From NCBI GenBank assembly GCA_019828565.1, contig JAHDYR010000053.1:186001-250000 (forward strand): a stretch of DNA of 64,000 bases, written 5' to 3'. The notes below the pieces were generated by a model that had not been told where the DNA came from, ran no database searches, and saw only the letters and a program-made list of their open reading frames with translations. The position numbers were made by a program, and so were the translations under genes. This document shows, piece after piece, positions 19,101 to 29,895 of the stretch (position 1 is its first letter; each line of letters opens with the position of its first letter). This DNA is from Carpediemonas membranifera. Lineage: Eukaryota; Fornicata.

Positions 19101-22083
19101 CTGGCGGCGGCTGTGCGCGCGCTCTCGATGGTCAGCGCCGCCTGCTTCTCGGCGTCACGCTTGGCAGCCTCCGCATCGGCCTTGGCGCGCTCGATCTCAG
19201 CGCGTGCGGAGTCGCGGTGGCGCTCGATCTCGGCGCGATCTCCGTCAAGTCGATTCTCGAGTCGCGAGAGCTCAGCTTCGCGCGCTGAGATGTCTCGCTC
19301 GCGCTGGGCCAGCGTCCGCGCGGTCTGCTGCGTCTCGTTGCGCGCGTCGCCGATCGTGTCGGTCTGCTCGGCGAGCGCTCTCTCGCGAGCCTCGAGGTCG
19401 CGCCGAAGGGCAGTTAGTCGCTTCGCCTCCGCGTCGAGCTCGCTGTGCAGCGCGATCAGCTCTGCGCGGTCTGCGCTCGCTGCGTCGCGTGCTGTTGCGG
19501 CATCGCTGCGGTCGCTGTCAATCTGCGCGCGCATTCGCGCGATCTCAGCCTCGGCGCTGTTCAGCTGGCGCGCAGCATCCCTCTTCGCCTCGTCGCGGAG
19601 GCGGGCGAGCTCGGCCTGCTGCTGCTCGCGTTGCTTGTCCAGGTCGCGCCGCAGGCTTTCGCGCTCGGCTATGAGGCGCTTCTTCTCTTGCTGAAGCGCG
19701 TCGCGCTCATCGCGCAGCTTGCTTTCGATGCCGGTCGCCGCGTCCTCGACCGAGCGGCGTTGCTCTTGCAGCGACGCGCGCTTCACCTCGAGATCGGCCT
19801 CGAGTCGCGCGACCTTCTCGCGCTCGGCCTTCAGCGCGGCCTTCGCCTCCTCGGCCTCGCGACGCATTGCCTGCTCGCGCTCGTAAAGCTGCTGCTCGAG
19901 GTCGCGCTTCCCGCGCTCGATCGTGTGGTCGGTCGACTCGCGCATGCGCTCGGCGTCGGCTTCAAGTCGCGCCGTCGCCAGCTTCGAAGCTGCAGCTCGC
20001 GCTCCTCGAGCGCCTGTTGCGTCTCGCGCACTTGCTTGCGGAACGCCTCGCGCTCTGCTTCAAGCTGATTGTCAGCGGCAGCGCGCTCCGCGTCGAGCGC
20101 AGCCTCGAACTTGCTGCGCTCAGCGGCGCGCTTCAGTTCGTCATCGGCCTTGCGCCGCGCAATGTCGATCTCGAGCTGCGCCTCGAGCTTCTTGACCTCG
20201 GCCTGCAGCTCATCTCGCCGATTCGCCATCGCCGCGACGTCATCCGCGCTAACGCCGACCTGCACCTCGAGCCGGCTGAACTCGGCGACCTTCTGCTCGT
20301 GCGCCTGCCGATCTGCCGCAAGCTGTCGCCGAGCCTCGTCGGCCTGGCTCTGCAGCTCCTCGGCCCGCTCCCGCAGTCGCGTGGCCTCTCTGCGCTCGTC
20401 TGACGCCAGGCGCTGCTCGCTGGCGGCGGCTGTGCGCGCGCTCTCGATGGTCAGCGCCGCCTGCTTCTCGGCGTCACGCTTGGCAGCCTCCGCATCGGCC
20501 TTGGCGCGCTCGATCTCAGCGCGTGCGGAGTCGCGGTGGCGCTCGATCTCGGCGCGATCTCCGTCAAGTCGATTCTCGAGTCGCGAGAGCTCAGCTTCGC
20601 GCGCTGAGATGTCTCGCTCGCGCTGGGCCAGCGTCCGCGCGGTCTGCTGCGTCTCGTTGCGCGCGTCGCCGATCGTGTCGGTCTGCTCGGCGAGCGCTCT
20701 CTCGCGAGCCTCGAGGTCGCGCCGAAGGGCAGTTAGTCGCTTCGCCTCCGCGTCGAGCTCGCTGTGCAGCGCGATCAGCTCTGCGCGGTCTGCGCTCGCT
20801 GCGTCGCGTGCTGTTGCGGCATCGCTGCGGTCGCTGTCAATCTGCGCGCGCATTCGCGCGATCTCAGCCTCGGCGCTGTTCAGCTGGCGCGCAGCATCCC
20901 TCTTCGCCTCGTCGCGGAGGCGGGCGAGCTCGGCCTGCTGCTGCTCGCGTTGCTTGTCCAGGTCGCGCCGCAGGCTTTCGCGCTCGGCTATGAGGCGCTT
21001 CTTCTCTTGCTGAAGCGCGTCGCGCTCATCGCGCAGCTTGCTTTCGATGCCGGTCGCCGCGTCCTCGACCGAGCGGCGTTGCTCTTGCAGCGACGCGCGC
21101 TTCACCTCGAGATCGGCCTCGAGTCGCGCGACCTTCTCGCGCTCGGCCTTCAGCGCGGCCTTCGCCTCCTCGGCCTCGCGACGCATTGCCTGCTCGCGCT
21201 CGTAAAGCTGCTGCTCGAGGTCGCGCTTCCCGCGCTCGATCGTGTGGTCGGTCGACTCGCGCATGCGCTCGGCGTCGGCTTCAAGTCGCGCCGTCGCCAG
21301 CCGAAGCTGCAGCTCGCGCTCCTCGAGCGCCTGTTGCGTCTCGCGCACTTGCTTGCGGAACGCCTCGCGCTCTGCTTCAAGCTGATTGTCAGCGGCAGCG
21401 CGCTCCGCGTCGAGCGCAGCCTCGAACTTGCTGCGCTCAGCGGCGCGCTTCAGTTCGTCATCGGCCTTGCGCCGCGCAATGTCGATCTCGAGCTGCGCCT
21501 CGAGCTTCTTGACCTCGGCCTGCAGCTCATCTCGCCGATTCGCCATCGCCGCGACGTCATCCGCGCTAACGCCGACCTGCACCTCGAGCCGGCTGAACTC
21601 GGCGACCTTCTGCTCGTGCGCCTGCCGATCTGCCGCAAGCTGTCGCCGAGCCTCGTCGGCCTGGCTCTGCAGCTCCTCGGCCCGCTCCCGCAGTCGCGTG
21701 GCCTCTATGCGCTCGTCTGACGCCAGGCGCTGCTCGCTGGCGGCGGCTGTGCGCGCGCTCTCGATGATCAGCGCCGCCTGCTTCTCGGCGTCGGAACGGA
21801 ACGTTGCAATCTCGGCGCGCTGTCTGTCGATATCTTCGTTCCAAGCACGTTTCCTCCGTTCTAGCTCCGCAGACTCGTTTTTAAGTTGACCAGTTGTCTC
21901 CAATATCTCACGTTCTCTCGTATCAATGCTTTTTGTCAGCAAATCAAGCCTCACGCGCTCCGTTTGAAGCATAGAACTGGACCTGGACGATTTCAGCCGC
22001 ATATATGCAGGTTCCATGGATAAAATGGTTGTAAGATCATGCGGTAACGGTATTGGTGCCTCCCTGTCACCTTTCCCTGCCAT
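16103..22083 (-). CDS. Giant coiled-coil protein with four 439-residue tandem repeats (one frameshift)
   Basis: Start ATG 22083, stop 16103, about 1,990 residues if read as one gene. A short unique N-terminus (LTTILSMEPAYMRLKSSRSS) is followed by unbroken Glu/Arg/Ala-rich heptads, and a unique non-coiled C-terminus (PIDDMSELWPDTTPMPERFNPGPFARPPSLSGLG). The centre is four almost identical units of 1,317 bp. In one unit AGCCGAAGC reads AGCTTCGAAGC (19980-19986), a 2-bp gain that splits the gene into two overlapping frames (16103-19945 and 19831-22083). Repeated, charged coiled coil suggests a structural or cytoskeletal role; I do not recognise the family. The frameshift may be an assembly fault in a repeat or a real break. 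Confidence 0.8.
16421..21792. repeat. Tandem array, 4 units of 1,317 bp
   Basis: Landmarks recur every 1,317 bp (for example GTCTGACGCCAGGCGCTGCT at about 16447, 17764, 19080, 20399 and 21716; one interval is 2 bp longer). The unit is a multiple of three, keeps frame, and shows almost no divergence between copies, so the array is young or homogenised by conversion. Confidence 0.93.
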
Positions 22084-22296
22084 CGCTTGTTACCTGTCCT
22101 TAAACTGCACATTCTCTCATCGACCAGAGCTGTGGTTGACGAGTGGGCGGCCATGACGATATTCCAGTATACTTGATATCATAAGTCTATTTGCCGTGCC
22201 AGGTTTCACAGTCCACTGCCATGAGTCTCATCCTGTGAGGCCATAGTTTACAAAAAAACGCGGGCAGCCAAATATTATCATCACCGAACCCAGTTC

Positions 22297-23481
22297 TCAT
22301 AGCCCCACATCTGCGAGCACCTCCACAGGCGCCCTAAAGCCCAGGACGGACCCGAGCTCCTCGTACGACTTGCAGTGTTGCAACGCCTCCCTCTTAGGCG
22401 GGGGGACCAACTCCTTCCTGCCCTTAAAGCCAAAGCTGAGGTTGTACTTGGCATTGGCCGCGCTCACCCCGCACAGCACGCTGTTCTCATAAAGTTTTGT
22501 GAGGAATTCCATGCCGTCGACGGGACCTCGCTTGAACATCGAGATACCGCTGAACGCGCCCCGCGCGAGCATGAAAGAGGTGCATCCCGAGGCGTCCTGG
22601 CACGCTGCGATGTCATCCTCCGTCATCAGCCCCCCGTTGGCGATCACAGGAATGTTGGCCGACTCCCTGATCAACCTGAGCCGCTCCCAATGGACAGCGG
22701 CAGACCGCGAGTCCTTAGGATATCTGGCGTGTATGGTGATCGCCTTGACTCCCGCCTGCTCCGCCATGGCGAGGAACTCTAGATCGCGTCTCTGCCCCAC
22801 GTTGTCGGGGTCATTCTCGTGGTAGAGCCGGGTCTTCACGGTCACCGGCTTGTTGGTAGCCCTGACCATCGCCTTGAGGACGGCGGAGGTGCTCTCGAGG
22901 TCGAACATGCGGTTGACGCCCATGTCTCCCTTCGTGCTGAAGGAGACGTTGCACCCACAGTTCAGGTCGAAGGCGGAGACATCTCGCTCGATGTTCTGCA
23001 CGGCAGATATGGCGTATACGTCGTTGGCTGAGCCGATCTGGCATACCACGGGGCCCTCGCGCGGACAGGTCTGAAACGCGAGTGGGCCGCCATCGGGCAG
23101 GCGGTACTCTACAAGCGGTATACTGCCGATAGAAGACACATGACGATCAGAACGCATCAGTTTCTGATCAATGATGACGTCTGTGAAGCATGCTGTGGCT
23201 CCGAACTGAGTGGCTGTGATCCGCATCGGAAGCGTACCAGCGCGGACCATTGGCGCAAGATAACGTCCAGAGGAGAAGTCTGGAGCCGGTTTAGGCTCAA
23301 ATGGAGCGCCTTCAAGGGCCATCATTCCGTTCGAGTCACCTGCCCCAGCACGATAGCCGGCCAATGCCAGTGGAGCAACAAGCCGAGAAGGCGATGGAAG
23401 AGCCGCTGTATTGTAGCATACCGGGCTTTTGGCATCCGTATCGCCCGCTGATCCCCTAAACCTGCCGGGTTGAGTGTCCAT
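22297..23481 (-). CDS. DUS2: tRNA-dihydrouridine synthase, Dus2-like
   Basis: An FMN enzyme that reduces a uridine in the tRNA D-loop (position 20 for Dus2). The 394-residue protein has the TIM-barrel start YLAPMVRAGTLPMR, the Dus catalytic-Cys neighbourhood NCGCNVSFSTKGDMG, PVTVKTRLY, AITIHARYPKDSR and PVIANGG (phosphate-binding loop). The order and the STKG-MG motif point to the eukaryotic Dus2 branch. ATG 23481 gives about 70 residues before the barrel; internal Mets near 23325 (M-M-A-L-E-G) are an equally good start. No double-stranded RNA-binding domain is present, unlike human DUS2. Confidence 0.9.
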   Translation of the reverse strand: MDTQPGRFRGSAGDTDAKSPVCYNTAALPSPSRLVAPLALAGYRAGAGDSNGMMALEGAPFEPKPAPDFSSGRYLAPMVRAGTLPMRITATQFGATACFTDVIIDQKLMRSDRHVSSIGSIPLVEYRLPDGGPLAFQTCPREGPVVCQIGSANDVYAISAVQNIERDVSAFDLNCGCNVSFSTKGDMGVNRMFDLESTSAVLKAMVRATNKPVTVKTRLYHENDPDNVGQRRDLEFLAMAEQAGVKAITIHARYPKDSRSAAVHWERLRLIRESANIPVIANGGLMTEDDIAACQDASGCTSFMLARGAFSGISMFKRGPVDGMEFLTKLYENSVLCGVSAANAKYNLSFGFKGRKELVPPPKREALQHCKSYEELGSVLGFRAPVEVLADVGL

Positions 23482-23512
23482 GTCGAGTCAAGCCTGCCCA
23501 ACCTTCATGTCT

Positions 23513-25326
23513 TTACACAGCCATTGGCCAGGTCCAGACCTTCCACATAGATTTGACGGCAGCAATGAGATCCCTTGTTGCCTTCTTGGCACGCTTCAGC
23601 CATGACCAGGGGGCCTGGACGGCATTCCGTATGATGTCGACGGTTCTCTGCGCTTTCACGATGTTTCGATCATTAAAGGCACTGCTGGTGCCGTTCGGGA
23701 GGATGTGACTCTCCTCGTACACCTTCAGGATGTCCCGCGTGTCAGAGATAGCCTGGTCGACGATGGACTTGACCCTCGTCTTCGTCGTTAGCTTCCTGAG
23801 CTGAAACCACAGAGTCTTGAATGTCACACGACCCTTGCGACTGCGTTTGAAGGCGCAGAAGAAGACCAGTTTGGCGATGTCGATAACCATCTCAGTATGT
23901 TCAGGCAGAGGGCTGGATAGGCGCAAGTGGGCACGGACAGCATCGCGTTCGACGTGGTCGGGAAGCTTGCAGTCGTTACAAAACGTCTCGAAGAGTTTCT
24001 TCAGATTCGCCTTCAAATCCTCCATCCGCCTCTCCGCCGCTGCCTCGTCCTCGTTCTCCTTGGACTTGGAGAGATGGGGGCGCCACTTCTCCTTTGCAGC
24101 CAGGATGGCGCTGTGAAGCTTCGTGGCGAGGTCGGGCAGGGCCTTGCAGAGCGCCTCGGCGATGACCTGGAGCTTCAACTCAAGTCGGTTGCGGAACTCA
24201 TCACGAAGGGCTTTGCTGATGTCCTTTGTACCGTCGTCAAAGCACTGCACTGCATCAGCCTGTGTCGTCTCGGCAAAGTGGTCCAGACATGTTTCCTCCT
24301 TGCGGAGCTGCTTCCTGAACCACTCGACGTTTGACTCAAAGGCTGTGGCTGCCACGTACCTGCTCGTGATGTAGTCGGCGTCGAAAACGTTGACCCGACC
24401 CAAAAAGTGCTCGGGCGTCACTCCGTCAAAGGCGCGGTGGGCAGTCAGTCGACCCTCGCCACGACAGTGGTTGAACCCAGCCTTATCCACGCCGCCAATG
24501 TGTTCCTTGATGTGGCTATAGATGTCCTCATTGGCCAGCTGGTTCAGGTCGTAGGGCCTCACCCCCTTGATCGCGAGCTTGATCCAGTCGTCGAACCCAA
24601 CGCCGGCCCCGGCGTCCTCGGCCTCGGCAGCACAAGCCCAGAGAGCTTCATACCTCCTCTTGAGCGCTGCTTGGTCAGCGTCGGTGACCACACCAGGGTC
24701 ACCCTTGTCATAGTCGTGGAGCACGACGAGGAGGTGCAGCGAGCGACGGGCGTGGTTGGTTTGCTGGAAGTGGCGAAGACGCTTGAATATGTCCTTGAGG
24801 AGATCCTCACCGTAGTTCGTTTCGAGGTTGTTGGCGTAGAGATTGAGCACGCAGAGGTCTGAGAGAGCGAAGGCCGTCAGGTAGAGTTGGTGGTCGGCGT
24901 TAAGGGCGTCTTCGGCGGCTGCGTTGGAGCCCTGGAAGTCGAGGGCGATGATACCGTCGCTCTTTTGAACGAAGACGCCCTCGGTCCCGTGGCCGTTCTG
25001 GCGAAGCATGAAGGAGGTGCCCATTGTCTTGTTGGCGAGTTGAGACTTACGAGTGTTGCACGCGCCGACAAATGAGATCACAGGATCGTCGCTGGCAATG
25101 ATCTGCTGGTAAACCTCTGAGCCATCATCAGTGCTGCGTGAATTTCGATAAGAGGAACGAACAAGGCGAGCTCGGTACCACCGTTGGGCTGCTTAACGAC
25201 GGAAATGATCTGCTTCGGATGTTCCATCTGTTCTGTGAGTTCTTCTCTTGTCAACTCATGAAGGCCGACGAGAAATGGTCCTTGTGACAGAGTTACAGAA
25301 ATACATAACTTCATGTATAGTGCCAT
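23513..25326 (-). CDS. GB1/RHD3-type (Sey1/GBP-like) large GTPase, degenerate P-loop, frame break near the start
   Basis: The main frame (23513-25081) opens with VISFVGACNTRKSQLANKTMGTSF, aligned with the Sey1/atlastin/GBP P-loop. The usual G before K-S is R here. A DxxG-like switch (LDFQGSNAAAED), then FALSDLCVLNLYANNLETNYGED and LHLLVVLHDYDKG follow the GB1/RHD3 order. The helical C-terminal part (about 300 residues) lacks an obvious membrane hairpin. A frame with its own ATG at 25326 (TREELTEQMEHPKQIISVVKQPNGGTELALFVPL) precedes it and leads into STDDGSEVYQQIIASDDPVISFVG only after a shift near 25130, so a frameshift or short intron is likely. GTP use is doubtful. Confidence 0.65.
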
Positions 25327-25439
25327 GACATGTTAGTGGTGATCAAAAAGTGACAATATCGCCTGTTATTTAGGCACAATTATTAGCCAAACTTGTGGAA
25401 AGCGCTGCCGGAAGCGTGCGTGATAGTTTACTATGGCAA

Positions 25440-26411
25440 TTAGGTCATCTTGGTGTCATAACCCACCTTGCTGACCCTGAGCTGGTCTAGCACAGCCAGG
25501 GCACCGTCCAGACCAGACCCCTTCTTCGTCCGATAGGGCGACGCGACCACCGGCGCCTGCAGCGGCGTGCCGTCGTAAGACTTTGACGGACTTTGCCTCG
25601 GGTCTGCGAGTCGATCCTGAGTCAGTGACTTCGACAGTGAGTCGAGTTCGGCGTCAGGCTCGGGCATTTCGGGAGGGTCCATGGGTGCATCAACACAGTC
25701 GGCGGTCTTGTCCAAGATACGCTCAATATCTCTCACTGACCGGAGCAGGTCCTTCTGGTGCTCAGCAGGCAACCTGCTTGACTCTAGACTGACTGCCAGC
25801 GTTCGGCCAAACGACTCAAACGAAGTCCTCACATCCCCAATCATCCGCGACGCCTCATCCAGGCGGAGCGACTGGGTTCTTTCGAGCGCGGCAAGGTAGC
25901 CACACCGGGCCTGGGCCTGGGCGAAACCTTGGTACAGACTCGTGAGGCGGTGCGAGGGGAAGGCGTCGGACTGGGCCCACCGCATCATGCGCTCGTGCTC
26001 AGACTTCAGCGAAGTGATCTCGTCGGTAGCTTCAGCCAGTTGTTGCTGGAGCTGGTCGTGACGTTGGGCAAGGGCGCGGCGTTCCTCATCGGCGTGCTGT
26101 GTGTTTTCGAGGCTGTCGTTCTCGGCTCTTTGGAGTGCTGAATCCGATTCGGCGAGTCTACTGGTAAGCTTAGAAATTGTAGTGTTGAGATCCCGCTTTT
26201 CAGCATCCCACTGTTGCTTGAGCACCGCATGGCGTGTCTTGAACTCTACAAACTCCCTCGTCGTCTGATTCAGCTCCTTGTTCAGATCAGCGATACGAGA
26301 AGCTGACAAGTCCACGAGTTTTTTTGGATTGGAGTTGTATCCCCTCTCTGCGGATGCAGGAGAGTTCATTTCGGATTTTCGTGCCATAAACTGCTTCCTT
26401 GAAAACTGCAT
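25440..26411 (-). CDS. Coiled-coil protein, unknown function
   Basis: 323 residues from ATG 26411 (an in-frame Met at 26387, MARKSEMNSPAS, is an alternative). A long coiled coil covers about residues 35-140 (LNKELNQTTREFVEFKTRHAVLKQQ...), followed by a helical region (LTSLYQGFAQAQARCGYLAALERTQSLRLDEA) and a Ser/Pro/Asp-rich tail. I do not recognise the family. Confidence 0.7.
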   Translation of the reverse strand: MQFSRKQFMARKSEMNSPASAERGYNSNPKKLVDLSASRIADLNKELNQTTREFVEFKTRHAVLKQQWDAEKRDLNTTISKLTSRLAESDSALQRAENDSLENTQHADEERRALAQRHDQLQQQLAEATDEITSLKSEHERMMRWAQSDAFPSHRLTSLYQGFAQAQARCGYLAALERTQSLRLDEASRMIGDVRTSFESFGRTLAVSLESSRLPAEHQKDLLRSVRDIERILDKTADCVDAPMDPPEMPEPDAELDSLSKSLTQDRLADPRQSPSKSYDGTPLQAPVVASPYRTKKGSGLDGALAVLDQLRVSKVGYDTKMT

Positions 26412-26570
26412 GAAAACACGCCACCCAGCTCCTCCAACGACACCGACTGAAGCTCTCTGGCCTGCCCAGTTGGCATAGCGTATACTATGTCCAGATCCGA
26501 CATCCCATGCCCCGCAATCATGCAAGATAACATTTAAACCGCCATTGGGAATACATGCTCACCATCGTCA

Positions 26571-28097
26571 TCAGGCCCTAGTGTAGTTCAGTGCGCCTCT
26601 ACAAGTTGCCGCCCCGCAATGACACGGCACAATATCCCCCTCGTCGCTCAGCTGGTAGTCATACGTCAGCTCTTCCCCCGGGGCGATGGCTCTGAGAGTA
26701 AATAGCCCCACCCGGCTGCCGTTCGCCCCGCTGATCACCCTGGACTTGCAGTTGGGGGCGCATGAGTGGTTGAGCATGCGGCCCATGTTTCCCTCGTGTG
26801 TGGCGTCAATAACTCCGTCAGGGACCTTAAACATATAGTCCGACCCGACCGTTAAATTATATAAATCAGCCCGGCGGTCAATAACAACCTCGCTTTGGAC
26901 CCACCGACCCACGTACTCGACAAGCAGAGTGTCTGCAGGGATCAACTCGCCTGAGAACACACCCCAGTCATGGATGGGCGACTGTCTGATAAACATACGG
27001 TACGGCACCGCAGGGACGGCCCACGGGTCTCCACGGAGCCTGGGGGCCCTCCGCTTGGGCACGAGCTTGGGGTTGAGCACCATACTGAACTGAGTCAACT
27101 TGACTCCGTGGGTCGAGTCAGATAATGATTTGAGTCGGTCATAGAAGCCCATACGCCAGGGCCTCAGCGACCTCACCTCTGCCTCGAGGACTGCACGCGG
27201 GGCTGGGTTCCCGCCATAGGTCTCTGCGGCCACGATCAACGGCAGGAGCTCCTCCTCGAGGGCCGCGTCCGTCCCTGCGGTGACTGAGGACGGTGGGGCC
27301 GACACCATGCCAGGGTCGGCCATCGTGAGCTGGGCTGGGATGTGCGGCTCGGCCACTGGTGGGGCGGGAGGCACGTCCTCATCTGACTCGAAGTCGAACT
27401 CCTCCGAATCCGCCTCTGAGTCCTGGTCCTGTGAGTCTGCCGAGTCCGAGGCAGAGTCGGAAAGCTCGTCCTCCTCCTCGATGATTGGCGGGGGTCTGGG
27501 CTTGGCCGGGGCGGCTTTCCGCTTCTTGGGGGCGGCTTTCTTGGCTGCAGGTGCTTGTGGCTTCTTAGGCGGTTCTTCTTTCACTTCCTCCTCATCGCTA
27601 GACTCTTCATCGTCATCGTAGATATTGAACAGTGAGATGATGGCCTCACCGCATGGCTTCGCCCCAAGCACGGCACGTCGGTCGCAGAGTGTGAGGAAGA
27701 GGCTGAGTATCTCCCACAGGCGGTCAATCTCAGCGGAGGGGGTGTCTAGTTGTTCAATGACCGTAGCCTTGGAGACTGGGAAGTCGTCGCTGGATGCAGC
27801 AGCTCTAATGAGCGCGCGGGCGAGGGCCGGTGGCTGGTGAACGATGAAACGGCGCTGAAGAATCTTGTCGAATGCCTGAGAGTAGCGTACAAGTTGTGAG
27901 GATAGCACCATTGCGCTCTTCAGTGTCAGGCCGCTCCTCAATGTGGAAATCTCGGTCTCAAGGGCCATGTTCAGGATATCAGCGGTGTCTTTGGAGGGAT
28001 TCTTCAGTACAGCGCATATAATTTCTTCTGTATTCTCGATAATCTTGTCAATTTCATCTCGCGAAGGTCTGGAACCCATGTTCTCGGAGGAGTTCAT
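26571..28097 (-). CDS. SET1/MLL-type histone lysine methyltransferase
   Basis: 508 residues. The C-terminus is a complete SET domain: SPIHDWGVFSGELI, LLVEYVGRWVQSEVVIDRRAD, YMFKVPDGVIDATHEGNMGRMLNHSCAPNC (substrate and AdoMet-binding N-H-S-C), LRAIAPGEELTYDY, then a post-SET C-x-C-x4-C cluster (PCHCGAATCRGALN). Layout and motifs fit the H3K4 (SET1/MLL) class. The N-terminal 300 residues hold a helical region and a long Glu/Asp/Ser-rich, Lys/Pro-rich linker. ATG 28097 is the first Met of the frame. The 21-bp direct repeat bounding Fanzor locus A begins exactly at this start codon. Confidence 0.88.
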   Translation of the reverse strand: MNSSENMGSRPSRDEIDKIIENTEEIICAVLKNPSKDTADILNMALETEISTLRSGLTLKSAMVLSSQLVRYSQAFDKILQRRFIVHQPPALARALIRAAASSDDFPVSKATVIEQLDTPSAEIDRLWEILSLFLTLCDRRAVLGAKPCGEAIISLFNIYDDDEESSDEEEVKEEPPKKPQAPAAKKAAPKKRKAAPAKPRPPPIIEEEDELSDSASDSADSQDQDSEADSEEFDFESDEDVPPAPPVAEPHIPAQLTMADPGMVSAPPSSVTAGTDAALEEELLPLIVAAETYGGNPAPRAVLEAEVRSLRPWRMGFYDRLKSLSDSTHGVKLTQFSMVLNPKLVPKRRAPRLRGDPWAVPAVPYRMFIRQSPIHDWGVFSGELIPADTLLVEYVGRWVQSEVVIDRRADLYNLTVGSDYMFKVPDGVIDATHEGNMGRMLNHSCAPNCKSRVISGANGSRVGLFTLRAIAPGEELTYDYQLSDEGDIVPCHCGAATCRGALNYTRA

Positions 28098-28117
28098 GTG
28101 CTGCGCAGGATTAGAAT
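28097..28117 (+). repeat. Left 21-bp direct repeat of Fanzor locus A
   Basis: Exact match to 30230-30250 in the same orientation; core CTGCGCAGGATTAGAAT. Flanking bases differ on both sides. It covers the leader of the SET gene up to its ATG. Confidence 0.85.
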
Positions 28118-28206
28118 ACTTGAGTCCAAAACACACAGTGATCCAAGCAGCATCAGGATCGCAGTGTGGTTCATCATACTCTATCAATCGTGCGCTGCAT
28201 ATCACG

Positions 28207-28220
28207 CGCGCTGCAGCGCG
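28207..28220. repeat. 14-bp perfect palindrome, 3' flank of Fanzor A
   Basis: CGCGCTGCAGCGCG lies 20 bp beyond the Fanzor A stop codon. It could form a strong hairpin in RNA or single-stranded DNA at the end of the element, where guide-RNA structure is expected in this family. Confidence 0.6.
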
Positions 28221-28240
28221 TGTTTGCTCAACTTAGCAAG

Positions 28241-29873
28241 TTAATGATAGCGAGGAAGAGCACCTCTCTGGGAGTCGTAGTGGAAAGGAGATTGCTCTAT
28301 CTGATCTGAAGTTGCATCGAAGGTGCACCAAAGGATGTTCTCGCTGGCGCTCTTATCTCGGTGAGAGAGATTGAGAATATGACTCTCTGCTCGGGATGCC
28401 GACGTAGCCGTTCAACGCGCCATGGAGCTCCCTCGCACGCGGGATTCTGGCAGAGCATGGTGCGGTGTGTGTGCACCACACGTCGGAAGTGTGATTTGCA
28501 GTATGGGCACACGATGGAAGTGCGGAATTCGGAGATTATGCCAGGAAGAGCTCGAGCAAAGTGGCGGTACGGAGCACAGGAGGGAGTGCCGGCGGAACAA
28601 AACAGTGCAGCCCCATACGCGACTTCGAGATGAATGGGCTCCGGGGGGCGCCCGCCGAGATCATCCAGGAGTTGACGTCCAGCCCGGGCGAAGTGCTTCA
28701 GGCGCAGACAATGATTGGCAAAAGTCGCACGGCGGAAACACTTTCTCGTCCCCTCGTTGATGATCTGAACGATATTCTCATGGACAAACCTAATCGACTG
28801 TTTGAGAGCCTCTAGACTTGTCGTTTTGAACGATGCTGCGCTCATATTCACGCGGAAAGAGGGGGTGGCAGTCTAGCCACACTTAGCGAGTACGCCAGAT
28901 ACACTCTGCCCGTCTGGGCGGAGGATCGTGTAGCCGCCCAGCGACCGAGCACCAGGGTCGAAGCCCATGAGAGCTTGAATGTCCGGGGCAGGAGTAGCCT
29001 CGGTGTCATCCTGACCGAGCCGAGCCCGCTTGTTGCAGCTACCCTTTTTGTACGTGGGCCGGTCAGCCACCCGACCGCCACGGTATTTCTCGCGACCCAC
29101 CCAAACCGTCACAGCAACAGAGACCCCGTCTGTCTTCACAGAGAGCACTCTGCGAAGTTTGGTGATGTCGCCGTGATCACGCTCGTATTCAGCCACCTGC
29201 TCGTCGGTCAAATTCTTGGTTGCTGACCAATTCACGTGCACACGCAGGCGCCTCTTCATCGCTGGGGTGAGCGACATATAACCGTACTCGATGGTCATGA
29301 ACCCAGGCTTGACCGGTGCCATCGGCACGAACGGGACGAGCTTCGGCTCTGGCAGGGCCTGACTGAGCTCGAGGTTCACGGCACGAGTGAGTGTGACCAG
29401 CTTGGTCACTGCAGCACTCATGCGCGTGACGCACGACAGCACACCGACGAGGGCCTCGGCCACGGTACCAGTGCGACCCACCCGTTGCCCCTCGGGCAAT
29501 GCATGTATTTGAGGATGATACCTGTCATGATCGGCGGCTATGGCGGCAACCTCAGTGTCGAGCTCGCCTAGGGTGTCGAGAAAATCCTGTCGAACACCCG
29601 GCTGATCATGGAGGAGCGGGCGCACCCGTTCTAATCCAGCACGAAGACGGGTCAGGTACGCGGGTGACGCGCGCGAGAGCCAGACCCGGGTGGCTGTGGA
29701 GTACTCGCCCAACCAGCTCTGAAATGGAAATGCAATTCCAACGTAGGCTTCCCTGAAGTCCCGGACGAGTGGGGTTATGTCAGGGTCCCTCCACATCGCC
29801 AGGTCGCCAATCCACCTGCACCGATCCGCTGCCTTTGCCTTCGACACCTTTTGCTGAGCAATGACGATCTGCT
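28241..29873 (-). pseudogene. Fanzor A (TnpB-like RNA-guided nuclease), decayed
   Basis: Fanzor proteins are eukaryotic TnpB homologues that cut DNA guided by an RNA encoded at the gene's 3' end. Visible here: a shared N-terminal helical region (LVPFVPMAPVKPGFM, RRVLSVKTDGVSVAVTV), RuvC-I (MGFDPGARSLGGY), the RuvC-II-region motif LEVAYGAALF...CAPYRHFARAL, EFRTS followed by zinc ribbon C-P-Y-C...C-x4-C, and RuvC-III (HRDKSASENIL). Breaks: the N-terminus is lost (about 90 residues by comparison with copy C), TAG at 28873-28875 where the other copies have Tyr, and a shift near 28380 so RuvC-III is read in another frame ending at 28241. Confidence 0.82.
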
Positions 29874-29895
29874 TAAGGTAAGGTACCTTACCTTA
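29874..29895. repeat. 22-bp perfect palindrome at the Fanzor A 5' break
   Basis: TAAGGTAAGGT followed by its exact complement. It sits where Fanzor homology begins, immediately upstream of the first aligned residues, so it may mark a rearrangement or fold-back junction. Confidence 0.85.

Noticed and set aside
16306-21889. Long plus-strand open frames (up to 318 codons) opposite the coiled-coil gene
   Set aside because: They repeat with the 1,317-bp unit and are Ser/Arg- or Leu/Ala-rich shadows of a GC-rich Glu/Arg coding strand; none has independent features.
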